A stretch of 64,000 nucleotides of DNA, from contig JBDQQY010000002.1 in assembly GCA_039889035.1 (NCBI GenBank), forward strand, positions 1-64,000, read 5' to 3'. Origin of the DNA: Plantactinospora sp039889035. GTDB taxonomy: Bacteria; Actinomycetota; Actinomycetes; Mycobacteriales; Micromonosporaceae. Numbering within the stretch: position 1 is the first letter of the stretch; every line of letters starts with the position of its first letter. The notes beneath the pieces are model-generated. The model did no database searches. It had not been told where the DNA came from and saw only the letters and a list, made by a program, of their open reading frames with translations. A program made the translations under genes and the position numbers. Positions 30,403 through 39,664 of the stretch are shown piece by piece.

Positions 30403-33159
30403 GTGGCGCTTCGCACCGTTGGCGTCAAGCTCGCCGCCGAAGTATCTGGGTACGTGTCGAAGCTCGGTCAGGCGAAGGCGTCGACACGTGAGCTCGGGCA
30501 GGAGCTCGACAAGGCCGCCCAGTCGGGAAAGCTCGACGCGGTAGCGGACCAGGCTGGCGCGATGGGCCTCGCGCTCGCCGCCGGCTTCGCTGTTGCCGCC
30601 GGCGCGGCGGCGAAGTTCGACAAGCAGATGTCCGAGGTGGCTGCGGTCTCCGACGCGACCGGCGCTGAGCTGGAACAGCTTCGGCAGGCCGCGCTGAAGG
30701 CCGGCAAGGACACCGCGTTCTCGGCTACGCAGGCCGCGAAAGCACAGGCGGAGCTGGCTAAGGCCGGTCTGTCGACGTCCGAAATCCTCGGTGGCGCCCT
30801 GTCCGGCTCCCTCGCGCTCGCGGCCGCCGGCTCGCTCGACCTCGCCGAAGCGGCCGAGATCAGCGCGAAGACGATGAACGTCTTCCAATTGGAAGGTAAG
30901 GACGCGTCTCACATCGCCGACGTGCTCGCGGCGGCGGCGAATAAGTCGGCGACCGACGTCCACGAGATGGGCGAAGCCCTGAAGATGGGCGGCCTGGCCG
31001 CGAACGCCGCCGGCATGAGCCTGGAGGAAACGGTCGGCACCCTGGCCGCGTTCGCAGACCGGGCGCTGGCGGGCTCCGACGGCGGCACCTCCCTGAAGAC
31101 GGCGATCATGATGTTGCAGGCGCCGACGGAGAAGTCAGCGAAGCTGATGGACGAACTCGGCATCGCCGCCTATGACGCGAACGGGAACTTCGTCGGCACG
31201 GCGAAGCTCGCCGGGAACCTGCAACAGGCCCTCGGCGGGCTCACCCAGGAACAGCGGAACGCCGCCCTCGCCACCATCTTCGGCGCTGACGGTATGAGGG
31301 CCGCCAACATCCTGTACGAGGTCGGCGAGAAGGGCATCCGCGAGTACACCGCCGCTGTCGACGACCAGGGCGCCGCCGCCGACGTGGCGGCGAAGAAGAT
31401 GGACAACCTCGCCGGGGACCTGGAAAAGCTGAAGGGCTCCCTGGAGACGATGGCGATCGAGGCCGGCTCCGGCGCCAACGGCGGACTCCGGCAGCTTGTG
31501 CAGGCCGCGAACGCCGTCGTTGACCAGTTCGCCAGCCTGCCCAGCGCCGTTTCCGGAACTGTGGTTGTACTCGCAGGGGTAGCGGGTGCTGCGCTGCTGA
31601 TGGCCGCCGGCTGGATCAAAGCCCGGCGTGCAACCGCCGACGCCGTCACGGAGTTGCAGTCGTCCGGTCCCGCCGGCCAGCGGGCCGCGCGTGGACTGGA
31701 AGCGACCACGAAGTGGGCCGGCCGGGCGGCGGCCGCGTTCGTCGCGGTCGAACTCGCGGCGACCGCCGTCCGCGCCACCGCCGGGGACAAGCTCAACCCG
31801 CAGATCGAAGCCCTGACCGGTGGGTTGGAGAACTGGGCCACAACCGGGCAGAAGTCCGGTGAAGCCGCCCGGCTGCTCGGAAAGGACTTCGAGCACCTCG
31901 CCTATGACCTGAAGACGATCGACGGTGGATTCTGGAACGGGCTCGGTAACGGCATCGCCGGGTTCGTCGAGGGGCTGACCGGCCTCGGGTCTGTGGCCGA
32001 CGAGTCGCTGGAGAAAGCGCGGGAGCGGCTGTCGGCGATCGACTCGGCCCTGTCGCAGATGGTCCAGTCCGGCAACGGCGAGGAAGCCGCCCGGATCTTC
32101 GCCAAGCTGGCCGAGGAGGCGAAGAAGCAGGGCGTCGGTGTCGACGAACTGAAGGCCGGGCTGCCCGGTTATGCAGCCGCGTTGGAGACCGCCGGGAAGG
32201 CGTCGCAGGACACCGCCGGCAAGGTCGGCGAAGTCGGGACCGCTGCCGGCGACGCGGCCGAAGACGTTGAAGCCCTTCAAGAGGCGTTCGACACCCTGTT
32301 CGACATTCAGATGAGCGCCGACGAAGCCCTCATCAAATACCACCAGGGGTTGAAGGATCTCAACGAAGAACTGGGCAAGGGCAAGAAGACCCTGTCGGTG
32401 AACTCGGAAGAAGGCCGGAAGAACCGCAGCGCGGTGTTAGAGCAGATCGAGGCGATCAAGAGCCTTCGGGATTCCCGGATCGCCGAGGGCACGTCGGTGG
32501 ACGAAGCCAACGCCAAGTATGGCAGCCACCTGACCGCACTCCGGAAGTCGATGCTTCAGGCCGGCTACACCAAGGGCGAGGTCGACGAGCTGATCGGCTC
32601 CTACCAGGAGATTCCCAAGAAGGTCAACACGGCCGTCACCGCGAACACGAAGCAGGCCAAGAACGCTGCGAAGGATCTACGGGAGTACCTGAAGAACATC
32701 CCGGACGAGGTCGTCAACATCGCGATGCGGGTCACCGGGACGAAGAACGCATCCGCTGCCGCTGCGGCAATCCGTAAGCAGTACGCGAACCGGTGGGGAA
32801 ACGTTCACCACGCCGAATCGGGGCTGCTGAATCAGGCGGCGACGTGGGGGCCGGGCGACACCCTGTACGCGTTCCGTGAGCCAGCAACCCGCGGCGAAGC
32901 GTTCATCCCCAAGAACGGGGACATGGACCGGTCGCGGGCCATCTGGGAGTACGTCGGCGAGAACTGGCTCGGCGCCCGCGCCGCCCGTCCCGTCGTCGCC
33001 GCGGCTGGTAGTCAGCGGATGAACCTTGACGTCCGACTCGTCGCCGGCCAGGGCCAGGGGCCGCTGCAAGACCTGGTGCGGGCGATGATGCCGCACCTGC
33101 GGGTAGAGGTCGTCAACCGGTACGGGGGCCGGGTCGAGCGGGCGTTGGTGACGGGATGA
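30403..33159 (+). CDS. tape measure protein
   Basis: 918 residues from GTG 30403. Residues about 60-330 form the TP901-like core (KFDKQMSEVAAVSDATG, LAKAGLSTSEILGG, MGEALKMGGLAANAAGMSLEETVGTLAAFADR). Hydrophobic segments follow at about 380-410 and near 445, then coiled-coil repeats to about 760. The final part has a beta domain. Its length sets tail length: 918 residues at about 1.5 angstrom each suggests a tail near 140 nm (inference from the general rule). Confidence 0.92.
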   Translation: MALRTVGVKLAAEVSGYVSKLGQAKASTRELGQELDKAAQSGKLDAVADQAGAMGLALAAGFAVAAGAAAKFDKQMSEVAAVSDATGAELEQLRQAALKAGKDTAFSATQAAKAQAELAKAGLSTSEILGGALSGSLALAAAGSLDLAEAAEISAKTMNVFQLEGKDASHIADVLAAAANKSATDVHEMGEALKMGGLAANAAGMSLEETVGTLAAFADRALAGSDGGTSLKTAIMMLQAPTEKSAKLMDELGIAAYDANGNFVGTAKLAGNLQQALGGLTQEQRNAALATIFGADGMRAANILYEVGEKGIREYTAAVDDQGAAADVAAKKMDNLAGDLEKLKGSLETMAIEAGSGANGGLRQLVQAANAVVDQFASLPSAVSGTVVVLAGVAGAALLMAAGWIKARRATADAVTELQSSGPAGQRAARGLEATTKWAGRAAAAFVAVELAATAVRATAGDKLNPQIEALTGGLENWATTGQKSGEAARLLGKDFEHLAYDLKTIDGGFWNGLGNGIAGFVEGLTGLGSVADESLEKARERLSAIDSALSQMVQSGNGEEAARIFAKLAEEAKKQGVGVDELKAGLPGYAAALETAGKASQDTAGKVGEVGTAAGDAAEDVEALQEAFDTLFDIQMSADEALIKYHQGLKDLNEELGKGKKTLSVNSEEGRKNRSAVLEQIEAIKSLRDSRIAEGTSVDEANAKYGSHLTALRKSMLQAGYTKGEVDELIGSYQEIPKKVNTAVTANTKQAKNAAKDLREYLKNIPDEVVNIAMRVTGTKNASAAAAAIRKQYANRWGNVHHAESGLLNQAATWGPGDTLYAFREPATRGEAFIPKNGDMDRSRAIWEYVGENWLGARAARPVVAAAGSQRMNLDVRLVAGQGQGPLQDLVRAMMPHLRVEVVNRYGGRVERALVTG

Positions 33160-36100
33160 CGGTCGCCTACCGGTCGTCGGCGTCGACCACCGTCGGGACC
33201 GCCGGCACCAGCGTGGTTGTTCCCCGACCGACCGGAACAGCGGCCGGAGATCTCCTAGTCGCGTTCATCGCGTACACGAACACCCCGACGGTCACCCAGC
33301 CGGCCGGTTGGACCTTCCTCGCCACCCAGACCGCCAGCACCAGCGTGCGAATCCTGGCCTACTACCGGGTCGCCGACAGCAGTGAGCCGGCGTCGTGGAC
33401 CTGGACGATCGCGTCCAGCCAGCGGGCGGTCGGTTGGGTCGGCGCGTACACGGGTGTCGACGCAACCGACCCGATTGTCGACTGGGTCGGTACGGCGGAC
33501 ACAACTGCCGGCACCGCTTTCAGCTCTACCGCTGTCGATATCATCCAGGGGGCGGCAGGTGTTGGCGCGGTCGCCGCTGTGCGGACCGCGTCAGGGACTG
33601 CGACGACGTGGCTCGTCTCCGGCACCGAACGGGCCGACCTGTCAACCAACGAAGGCGCGGGAACCGACATTGCCGGCGCGGTCACGGACACGGTGTACGT
33701 GGGTGCGGATCCCGCGTCGTACGGGCCGACCTGGACGGCGAGCCAGTCGCAGACTGCCGGGGCGATGCTGGCAATCACCCTCCGACCCGCCTTCGTCGGC
33801 TTGGCAGCGGGAGATCTGCCGAAGCCGATTGTGGAGGCGGCGTGGGGGGCCGACCCCGACGGGGACCCGGACCTGTGGGTGTGGACGGACATCTCCGCAC
33901 ACGTCAAGGCCACCCCGGGGATCGTGATCACGAAGGGGTTGCAGCCGGACTCGCGTGCGTCGCTGTCGCCGCCCACGTCCGTCACCCTTTCTTTGCTGAA
34001 CCCGGACGGGGACTACACCCCCGACAATCCGCTGTCCGTGAACTGGCCCAACGTGGTCGCGGACACGCCGCTGCGGGTGAGTGTTCCGTACGGGTACGCC
34101 CCGCCGACAGAGCGCGCCACGGTCTTCGTCGAGTCGTGGACCCCGTCGTGGGACACCTCCACCAACGAAGCGATCGTGGAAGTGCAGGCGTACGGCCGGT
34201 TGCAGCGGATGCAGACCGTCAACGCACCGGTCATGTCGGCTCTGCGGCGGGCGCTCTCCGGTGTGCTGCCGTCATCGACGGCCCGCGCCTTCTGCTACTG
34301 GCCCTGCGAGGACGAGGATGGCGCCGAGGCGGCGGCGAGCGCCTTCACCCAACTACCGGCGACGGCCAGCCCGGGTGTCACCTTCGCGGCGGCGTCGGAC
34401 TGCCCCGGCTCCGCGCCGCTGCCGACGCTCGACGCGGGGGCAATGCTGCTCGCGCCAGTGCCGGCGTACACGGCGACGACGCAGTGGGTCGGCATCGGCG
34501 TGGTGAAGATGCCGGAGACCCCGCCGGCCAGCACGACGCAGCTCCTGCGCGTGCTGTGCACCGGCACCGCCCAGCACTGGTGGATCGAGATCAGCCCAGG
34601 GGCGCCGGACGTGCTGCACCTGCGGGCGTACGAGGACTCCGATTCGCCGCTGCTCGACGCCACCGCGTCCATCGTGGAAGCGGACGTCTTCGGGCAGTGG
34701 GTGTTGCTGTACATCGCCGTCACCCAGTCCGGCGCGAACATCAACTACCGGGCGGGATACCTCGGCGTCGATGCGGGCGTGTCTGTGTCGGGCACGCTGA
34801 ACAACCGCACGATCGGGCGGGGCACGCAGGTTCGGATGGCCGGCGACGCCGGTAACGCCGGCCTGGCCGTCGGGCACCTCGCCTTCATTACCGACCCGGC
34901 GTACGACCCGGCCAGCGACCCGGCAGCGGTCGCCTTCGTGGCGATCGACGGCCGGTCGGGCGACGTGCCGTACTTCCGGTTCGATGATCTGCTGAACGAG
35001 GCGGGCGTGCCGCACGACTTCCTCGCCGACGTCGACCTGCCGCAACTGCTGATGGGGCCACAGACGCCGACAACGCTTCCGGGGGCACTGGAGGAGTGCG
35101 CGGCGACGGATCAGAGCCTGATCCACGACGGCGGACCCGGCGGATCGCTCATCATGGTGACCAGGTCGAGCCGCCACAACAACCCCGTCCAGATCACCGT
35201 CGACGTCGACAGCCGCGAGTTGGCGCCGCCGTTCGTCCCCACGTACACCACCCGTGACAGGGTGTCGGACTCGACCGTGTCTCGGACCGGTGGATCCTCG
35301 GCCCGGTACGTCGACACCACCGTGCGAGGTAGTCGACCGGAGCAGGTGTCCTACTCCCTGCACACCGATCAGTACCTCTACCAGATCGCCGGGTATCGGG
35401 TGAACCTGTCCGGGACGCCGGGGATGCGGTATCCGCAGGTCGCGATCAACTTGCGCGCGTCTGTCGACCTGCAGCCGGCGTGGTTGGGGTCGCGGATCGG
35501 TTCCCGGATGCAGGCGATCAACCTCTGGGACTCGCACGGCCCGTCGATCGTCGATCAGCACATCGACGGATCGACCGAGCGGATCTCCGACCGGTGGGAC
35601 GTTGTCCTGCACTGCAACCCGGCCACACCGTTCGACGCGCCGGTCCTAGAGGCGACGGACGACAGTGTGTTCCGTGCCGACCTGGAGGCGTCCACGCTGG
35701 ACGCTCCGATCGGTGCGTCGGACACCTCGGTATCGGTGGCCAGCGCGGGCGCGCTGATCTCGACCGACGCGGGCGACTACCCGTGCGACCTTGATCTCGG
35801 CGGGGAGCAGATCACCGCCGACTCGTTCGGCCAGGTACTGAACGCCAATGCCTTCCTGCGCGACGGCGGGACGACGGGCTGGACTGGCGCCAGCGCCACG
35901 ATCGCCTACGACCTCACTCACCAGCGGCACCCGTCGTGGGGGGCGCTACTCGTCACCCCGAACGGGGTCGCGGCGAGCGGCGGGGTAACCGCAGCGGCCC
36001 GGGTTGCCGTGTCGGCATCGACCCAGTACCGAGCGATGTGCTGGGTATACGCCACCAACTCGATGCAGCTCGGCCCGGCGGTCGACTGGCACACCGCCAT

Positions 36101-36407
36101 AAGTGGCAGCGGCACGTCGATCAGCACCGGCTTCGTGGGTCCGGTCACGGTGTCGGCCGGCGTGTGGACGCTGCTGACCGGCGTACTCACCTCGCCCGCA
36201 ACGGCAGCGGCCGCGGTGATGCGGGCGCGGCACGCCAACACGCCGGCCGTCGGCGACACGTGGTGGACGACCGGTATCGCGCTGATCCCTGTCAGTTCGT
36301 ACGACGCGTCGCCGCAAATCCTGACCGTCACCCGCGGGCAGTACGCGCGGACCCACGACGACGGCACCCGGGTCGTGCTGTGGCGCGGCCGGGGCGTCGC
36401 ACTGTAG
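33156..36407 (+). CDS. large minor tail protein
   Basis: 1083 residues, ATG 33156 overlapping the tape measure stop. Residues 1-215 are the jelly-roll module shared with the 26091 protein. Residues about 225-400 hold a distal-tail-like part (ITKGLQPDSRASLSPPTSVTLSLLNPDGDYTPDNP). Later segments (about 400-560) look like a concanavalin-type sandwich, and the C-terminus contains another carbohydrate-binding-like beta domain. It probably combines the roles of distal tail and receptor-binding proteins. Confidence 0.75.
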   Translation: MTVAYRSSASTTVGTAGTSVVVPRPTGTAAGDLLVAFIAYTNTPTVTQPAGWTFLATQTASTSVRILAYYRVADSSEPASWTWTIASSQRAVGWVGAYTGVDATDPIVDWVGTADTTAGTAFSSTAVDIIQGAAGVGAVAAVRTASGTATTWLVSGTERADLSTNEGAGTDIAGAVTDTVYVGADPASYGPTWTASQSQTAGAMLAITLRPAFVGLAAGDLPKPIVEAAWGADPDGDPDLWVWTDISAHVKATPGIVITKGLQPDSRASLSPPTSVTLSLLNPDGDYTPDNPLSVNWPNVVADTPLRVSVPYGYAPPTERATVFVESWTPSWDTSTNEAIVEVQAYGRLQRMQTVNAPVMSALRRALSGVLPSSTARAFCYWPCEDEDGAEAAASAFTQLPATASPGVTFAAASDCPGSAPLPTLDAGAMLLAPVPAYTATTQWVGIGVVKMPETPPASTTQLLRVLCTGTAQHWWIEISPGAPDVLHLRAYEDSDSPLLDATASIVEADVFGQWVLLYIAVTQSGANINYRAGYLGVDAGVSVSGTLNNRTIGRGTQVRMAGDAGNAGLAVGHLAFITDPAYDPASDPAAVAFVAIDGRSGDVPYFRFDDLLNEAGVPHDFLADVDLPQLLMGPQTPTTLPGALEECAATDQSLIHDGGPGGSLIMVTRSSRHNNPVQITVDVDSRELAPPFVPTYTTRDRVSDSTVSRTGGSSARYVDTTVRGSRPEQVSYSLHTDQYLYQIAGYRVNLSGTPGMRYPQVAINLRASVDLQPAWLGSRIGSRMQAINLWDSHGPSIVDQHIDGSTERISDRWDVVLHCNPATPFDAPVLEATDDSVFRADLEASTLDAPIGASDTSVSVASAGALISTDAGDYPCDLDLGGEQITADSFGQVLNANAFLRDGGTTGWTGASATIAYDLTHQRHPSWGALLVTPNGVAASGGVTAAARVAVSASTQYRAMCWVYATNSMQLGPAVDWHTAISGSGTSISTGFVGPVTVSAGVWTLLTGVLTSPATAAAAVMRARHANTPAVGDTWWTTGIALIPVSSYDASPQILTVTRGQYARTHDDGTRVVLWRGRGVAL

Positions 36408-36419
36408 AAGGGAGGCTCC

Positions 36420-36860
36420 GTGCCGTTCAGCGGCTTGCAGAAGGTGACGGCGGATCAGCTCAATCGACTCCAGCCAATCACCGATTCGGCGGAAGCCACG
36501 AGCACGCTCGATGTGACGACCTCGGTTGCCGATGTGCCCGGAGCGCTGGTCTCCATCGACACCACCACCAACGGCGCAGCTTATGTCGTTGAGGGCTCGT
36601 TCGACGTGGTTCAGGACGGCGCCGCCGGTAACACGTTCTTCGGCCGGCTCTATGTGGACGGCGCCGACGTTGGGAAGATCGCCCCTTATCGCGGGCAGAC
36701 CGCTAGCGACCGGTCACTCGTACAGCAAACCTGGCGTGGAACGCTGCCGAGCGCGGGCAGCCACACGTTTCAGCTACGCGCCAATTCTGACGCGAGTGCG
36801 AAATACAACGTCAACGCGACCCAATCCGGGCTCGTCGTCACGGTCTACGAGGTGGTGTGA
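36420..36860 (+). CDS. tail-tip beta protein
   Basis: 146 residues from GTG 36420 with AAGGGAGG upstream. FSGLQKVTADQLNRLQPIT starts the protein, then strand-rich sandwich sequence (GSFDVVQDGAAGNTFFGRLYVDG, SHTFQLRANSD). This short family is common just before actinophage endolysins. Confidence 0.65.
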   Translation: MPFSGLQKVTADQLNRLQPITDSAEATSTLDVTTSVADVPGALVSIDTTTNGAAYVVEGSFDVVQDGAAGNTFFGRLYVDGADVGKIAPYRGQTASDRSLVQQTWRGTLPSAGSHTFQLRANSDASAKYNVNATQSGLVVTVYEVV

Positions 36861-36861
36861 C

Positions 36862-37737
36862 ATGCGACTTCTCTGGCTGCCCGAGGTGCTACGCGCCGCC
36901 GGGCTCACCGTCCACGAGGTGTCGGGCTGGCGTACCCGGGGCTCCGACAGCTTCGGTCCCGTGCGCGGCATCACCATCCACGAGACCCGCGGCTCTGTCC
37001 GGTCGACGGATGCGGGTGAGATCTACACCCTGATCCACGGCTCAGCTACCGCGCCGCCGCCGATCGCCCCGCTGTACCTGTCCCGGACCGGGCACTGGCA
37101 CGTCGTCGCGTCCGGCACCTGCTTCCACAACAAGGTCGGGTGGGACGGACCCAACGAGGGCTACGGCAATGACTCGCTGCTCGGCATCGAGGCTCAGCAC
37201 GCCCTGGGCGAGCCGTGGACGGACCGGCAGTACGACTCGTACGTCCGGGGCGTGGCCGCGCTGGCGCGGAAGCTCGATGTGCCGGTCAGCCGGGTGGCGG
37301 GCCACAAGGAGCACCAGCCGGGCAGCAAGACAGATCCGAGTTTCAACATGGACCAGTTTCGGCGGGACGTAGCAGCAGGAGGAGACGACGTGAGCGCAGA
37401 GGACGTCATCACTGGCATGAGCGAACCGGTGCCGTGGCAGTCGACCGGCGTCGGCCGGTGGGCCCGCTCGCAGGGCATGGGCGACGAGGTGTCCAGCCGG
37501 GCGCTGCTGGAGTACAGCTTGTCCGACAACAAGGCGCTGCTGGCGCAACAGGCGGTGCTGCTGGCCAACGTCGCCGAGCTGCGCGGCAAGGACTTCGTGG
37601 ACGAGCAGCGCGTGGTCGACGGGGTGCTGGCCGGGCTCGGTGGCGCTGACCTGGACGACGCCGCGGCGGCGCTGCGGGCCGCGTTCGGCGACCGGATCGG
37701 CGAGCTGGCTGCGAAGCTCGCCACCCCGCAGGGCTGA
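36862..37737 (+). CDS. endolysin, N-acetylmuramoyl-L-alanine amidase type
   Basis: 291 residues from ATG 36862. The amidase_2 fold has VRGITIHETRGS with zinc ligand His40, a central TGHWHVVASGTCFHNKVG and GHKEHQPGSKTDP with His148 and the Lys/Asp pair. The C-terminal 120 residues are helical and have no recognised cell-wall-binding motif, so they may be a novel binding domain. Cleaves the amide between muramic acid and the stem peptide. Confidence 0.88.
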   Translation: MRLLWLPEVLRAAGLTVHEVSGWRTRGSDSFGPVRGITIHETRGSVRSTDAGEIYTLIHGSATAPPPIAPLYLSRTGHWHVVASGTCFHNKVGWDGPNEGYGNDSLLGIEAQHALGEPWTDRQYDSYVRGVAALARKLDVPVSRVAGHKEHQPGSKTDPSFNMDQFRRDVAAGGDDVSAEDVITGMSEPVPWQSTGVGRWARSQGMGDEVSSRALLEYSLSDNKALLAQQAVLLANVAELRGKDFVDEQRVVDGVLAGLGGADLDDAAAALRAAFGDRIGELAAKLATPQG

Positions 37738-37764
37738 CAGCGCCCCGGAGGGCAGGGACCGTGA

Positions 37765-38055
37765 GTGAGCGTAGAGCGATTCATCTCCAGAACTACCAGA
37801 GTGCTGCTGGACCTCGGCTGCATCGCGATGGGACTCGGCGGCATCTGGCAGCAGACGTTCCGGGTGCCGCCGGGAGACGCGAGCGAAGCGGTGCTGATCG
37901 CATGCGTGTCGATCCTGGCGTATCCGGCCGGGGCCGGAGTGGCGCAGGTTTTGCGCTCCGGTACGCCTACGTCCGATTCGGGCTCTCCGGGGCAGGGCTC
38001 ACCGCAGCCAGCATCATCCTCGCCGTCGGGCAACACCGGGGCGGGTGAGCCGTGA
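37765..38055 (+). CDS. putative holin or lysis membrane protein
   Basis: 96 residues from GTG 37765. Two hydrophobic segments (about 12-30 and 41-62), a basic N-terminus and a Ser/Pro/Gly-rich tail. Directly after the endolysin, so a holin role is likely; overlaps the next start. Confidence 0.6.
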   Translation: MSVERFISRTTRVLLDLGCIAMGLGGIWQQTFRVPPGDASEAVLIACVSILAYPAGAGVAQVLRSGTPTSDSGSPGQGSPQPASSSPSGNTGAGEP

Positions 38056-38351
38056 TGGGGTTCAAAGCCGGCTGGTCGATGGCGATGATGTTCCTGTTCG
38101 CCGCGCTCGTCGGAGCCGGCTCGATTCTGTACGCGAACCATGTCGCCGCCGACTCGGAGCGGAAGTGGTGCAACGTCGTCACGACGATGGACGACGCGTA
38201 CCGGGCGGCGCCGCCGGTGTCGCCGATTGGCCAGAAGTTGGCCCGCGACATTGGCACTCTGCGGTCGGAGTTCCACTGCCCGCCGCGTGGTCCGGTGCCG
38301 ACGTTACCGCCGACACCGGCACCGACTATTACGCCAGGTCCGGGCGGTTAG
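38055..38351 (+). CDS. single-pass lysis-cassette protein
   Basis: 98 residues; ATG 38055 (GTG 38052 possible). An N-terminal transmembrane segment (about 7-27) is followed by an external domain with two Cys (WCNVVTTMDDAYRAAPPVSPIGQKL) and a Pro/Thr-rich end. The shape resembles small lysis accessory or spanin-like proteins found after actinophage endolysins. Confidence 0.6.
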   Translation: MGFKAGWSMAMMFLFAALVGAGSILYANHVAADSERKWCNVVTTMDDAYRAAPPVSPIGQKLARDIGTLRSEFHCPPRGPVPTLPPTPAPTITPGPGG

Positions 38352-38535
38352 GGCACGCGTGCTCCGGGTCGAAGCTGACCCCGTCACAGGATCGGCACCG
38401 GTACTTCCGGCCCATCTTCCCGCAGCCGGGACACGAACCCCACCCGGCCATCCATCCGCCGCCGCACGGGCACGGGTCGGGATCGTCTTCTTCCCATACC
38501 GGTGTGCCGCCCGCGTCTGTCCAGTAGCCCCGCAC
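38329..38535 (-). CDS. leftward zinc-ribbon protein inside the lysis cassette
   Basis: 68 residues from GTG 38535, the second of two tandem GTGs. CPCGGGW, CPGCGK, CRSC and a final CPN give enough Cys for two zinc sites, and the reading is clean of stops. It overlaps the end of the rightward 38055 gene by 23 bp. Function unknown; the antisense placement among lysis genes is unusual. Confidence 0.55.
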   Translation of the reverse strand: MRGYWTDAGGTPVWEEDDPDPCPCGGGWMAGWGSCPGCGKMGRKYRCRSCDGVSFDPEHACPNRPDLA

Positions 38536-38565
38536 CACCCGGCCGACCCTACCGGCCCACTGTCG

Positions 38566-38589
38566 CCGACCCCGGGGCCCCGGGGTCGG
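38566..38589 (+). terminator. 24-bp perfect palindrome
   Basis: A 12-bp arm beginning CCGACCCCGGGG and its exact complement with no spacer, between the antisense zinc-ribbon gene and the holin. It could terminate in either direction. Confidence 0.6.
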
Positions 38590-38617
38590 TCTCCCAAGAA
38601 CCCCTGAGGAGGGGCTC

Positions 38618-38854
38618 ATGTTCACCGGTACCTTCTGGAAGCAGACCGCCGAACGGGCCGTCAAGTCCGCGGCTCAAGCCCTGCTGGGTCTGTGGACCCT
38701 GGACGGGTTCAACGTCCTCACCGTCGACCTGGGACTGGCGGGCGGGGTCGCGGCCGGCGCGGCCGTCCTGTCGGTGCTGACGTCGGTCGTCACGTCGGGT
38801 GTCGGTGCGCCGGACTCGCCGTCGGCGGTCGAGCTGGAGCCGGCCAGCCGGTAG
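38618..38854 (+). CDS. holin, r1t-like
   Basis: 78 residues from ATG 38618 with GAGGAGGGG upstream. FWKQTAERAVKSAAQALLGLW then a second hydrophobic segment (LAGGVAAGAAVLSVLTSVVTS) match small actinophage holins of the r1t type. It would permit endolysin to reach the cell wall. Last rightward late gene. Confidence 0.85.
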   Translation: MFTGTFWKQTAERAVKSAAQALLGLWTLDGFNVLTVDLGLAGGVAAGAAVLSVLTSVVTSGVGAPDSPSAVELEPASR

Positions 38855-38996
38855 ACGCACGGGAACAACGCCCGGCAGGCTGCGCACCGACGGGGCTCGG
38901 CGTCATCCCGCCGATGCCGCGCCGAGATCACCAACCAATCCATCGCCGAGTAGTACCCTGAAGGCGAGACGCCGATCCCTCGGGTGAGGAGTGCAC

Positions 38997-39075
38997 CGTC
39001 TCGTAGCACTACTGGTAGCTCCAGTGGCAGAGCACCCCTTGGGGGAGGACGCCGGTTCGATTCCGGCCCAGACGC
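38997..39075 (+). tRNA. tRNA-like element with defective anticodon arm
   Basis: Acceptor CGTCTCG (38997-39003) pairs 6 of 7 with CCAGACG (39068-39074). A good D-arm reads GCTC...GAGC (39018-39033), and the T-arm is perfect, GCCGG TTCGATT CCGGC (39051-39067). Between D and T arms only about 16 nt remain (CCCCTTGGGGGAGGAC), too few for an anticodon arm plus variable loop; CCCC/GGGG can form only a tiny stem-loop. There are about 12 extra bases between acceptor and D-arm. No CCA is encoded. Either a decayed phage tRNA or a tRNA mimic. Confidence 0.55.
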
Positions 39076-39078
39076 GAC

Positions 39079-39111
39079 GCGGCCCCGGTTCTCTTCGGAG
39101 ACCGGGGCCGC
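39079..39111 (+). terminator. UUCG-loop terminator after the tRNA-like element
   Basis: GCGGCCCCGG (39079-39088) pairs with 39102-39111, then after a bulged T four more pairs (TCTC/GAGA) close a TTCG tetraloop. CTTCCTG follows. It ends rightward late transcription and also faces the leftward gene ending at 39128. Confidence 0.8.
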
Positions 39112-39127
39112 TTCCTGCCGTCCGGGA

Positions 39128-39664
39128 TCAGCCGTCGCCGTCCCGGATCTCCCGAGCGATCTTCTCGACGTCGTCGAGGGTCTTCGGTCCCGGCTGGTCG
39201 ATGGCCCCGAACACCACCGACACCGCCCGGTCCTCGGCAACACATCCGGTCGGAGTGCAGTGCGGACAGCCGTACCCGCCCTGATGGTTCCGGACCGTCG
39301 CGCGCGCGTCGTCGAGCGACGGGTTCAACACGTCAACGACGCTCCGGGGCTCAGCGGAGCGTTCGCCCGTCACCTGTAGCCATGCCGTCGAGATCTCCCA
39401 CGGCTCACACTCCGGCAGGAGACAGGGGGAGCAGAGGCCGTCGTCGCCGGGCTTGTGCACGTCGACGATGCTCCGGGCGGCGGTGGTGATCGCCGCGTAC
39501 AGGGTCGGGTCGATCTCCTCCCCGCCGAACATGACGACCTTGACCGCCGTCTCCAGCATCCAGCACCGCGGCCCCTTGCACTGGCCACACGGGTTGTCGG
39601 CGTGGGTGAGGACGATCCGCTGCGCGGCGTCGATGGCGAGCCCGGGAGGTCCGTCGTCCATCAT
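39128..39664 (-). CDS. leftward phage protein with Cys clusters
   Basis: 178 residues; ATG 39664 is chosen for its 4-bp overlap with the upstream small gene. CGQCKGPRC near residue 27, CSPCLLPEC near 93 and CPHCTPTGC near 150 are three similarly spaced Cys sets. The last set lies in an HQGGYGCPHC context and the protein ends in an acidic helix. The repeated spacing suggests three zinc knuckles. Function unknown; lies at the start of the lysogeny side. Confidence 0.6.
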   Translation of the reverse strand: MMDDGPPGLAIDAAQRIVLTHADNPCGQCKGPRCWMLETAVKVVMFGGEEIDPTLYAAITTAARSIVDVHKPGDDGLCSPCLLPECEPWEISTAWLQVTGERSAEPRSVVDVLNPSLDDARATVRNHQGGYGCPHCTPTGCVAEDRAVSVVFGAIDQPGPKTLDDVEKIAREIRDGDG

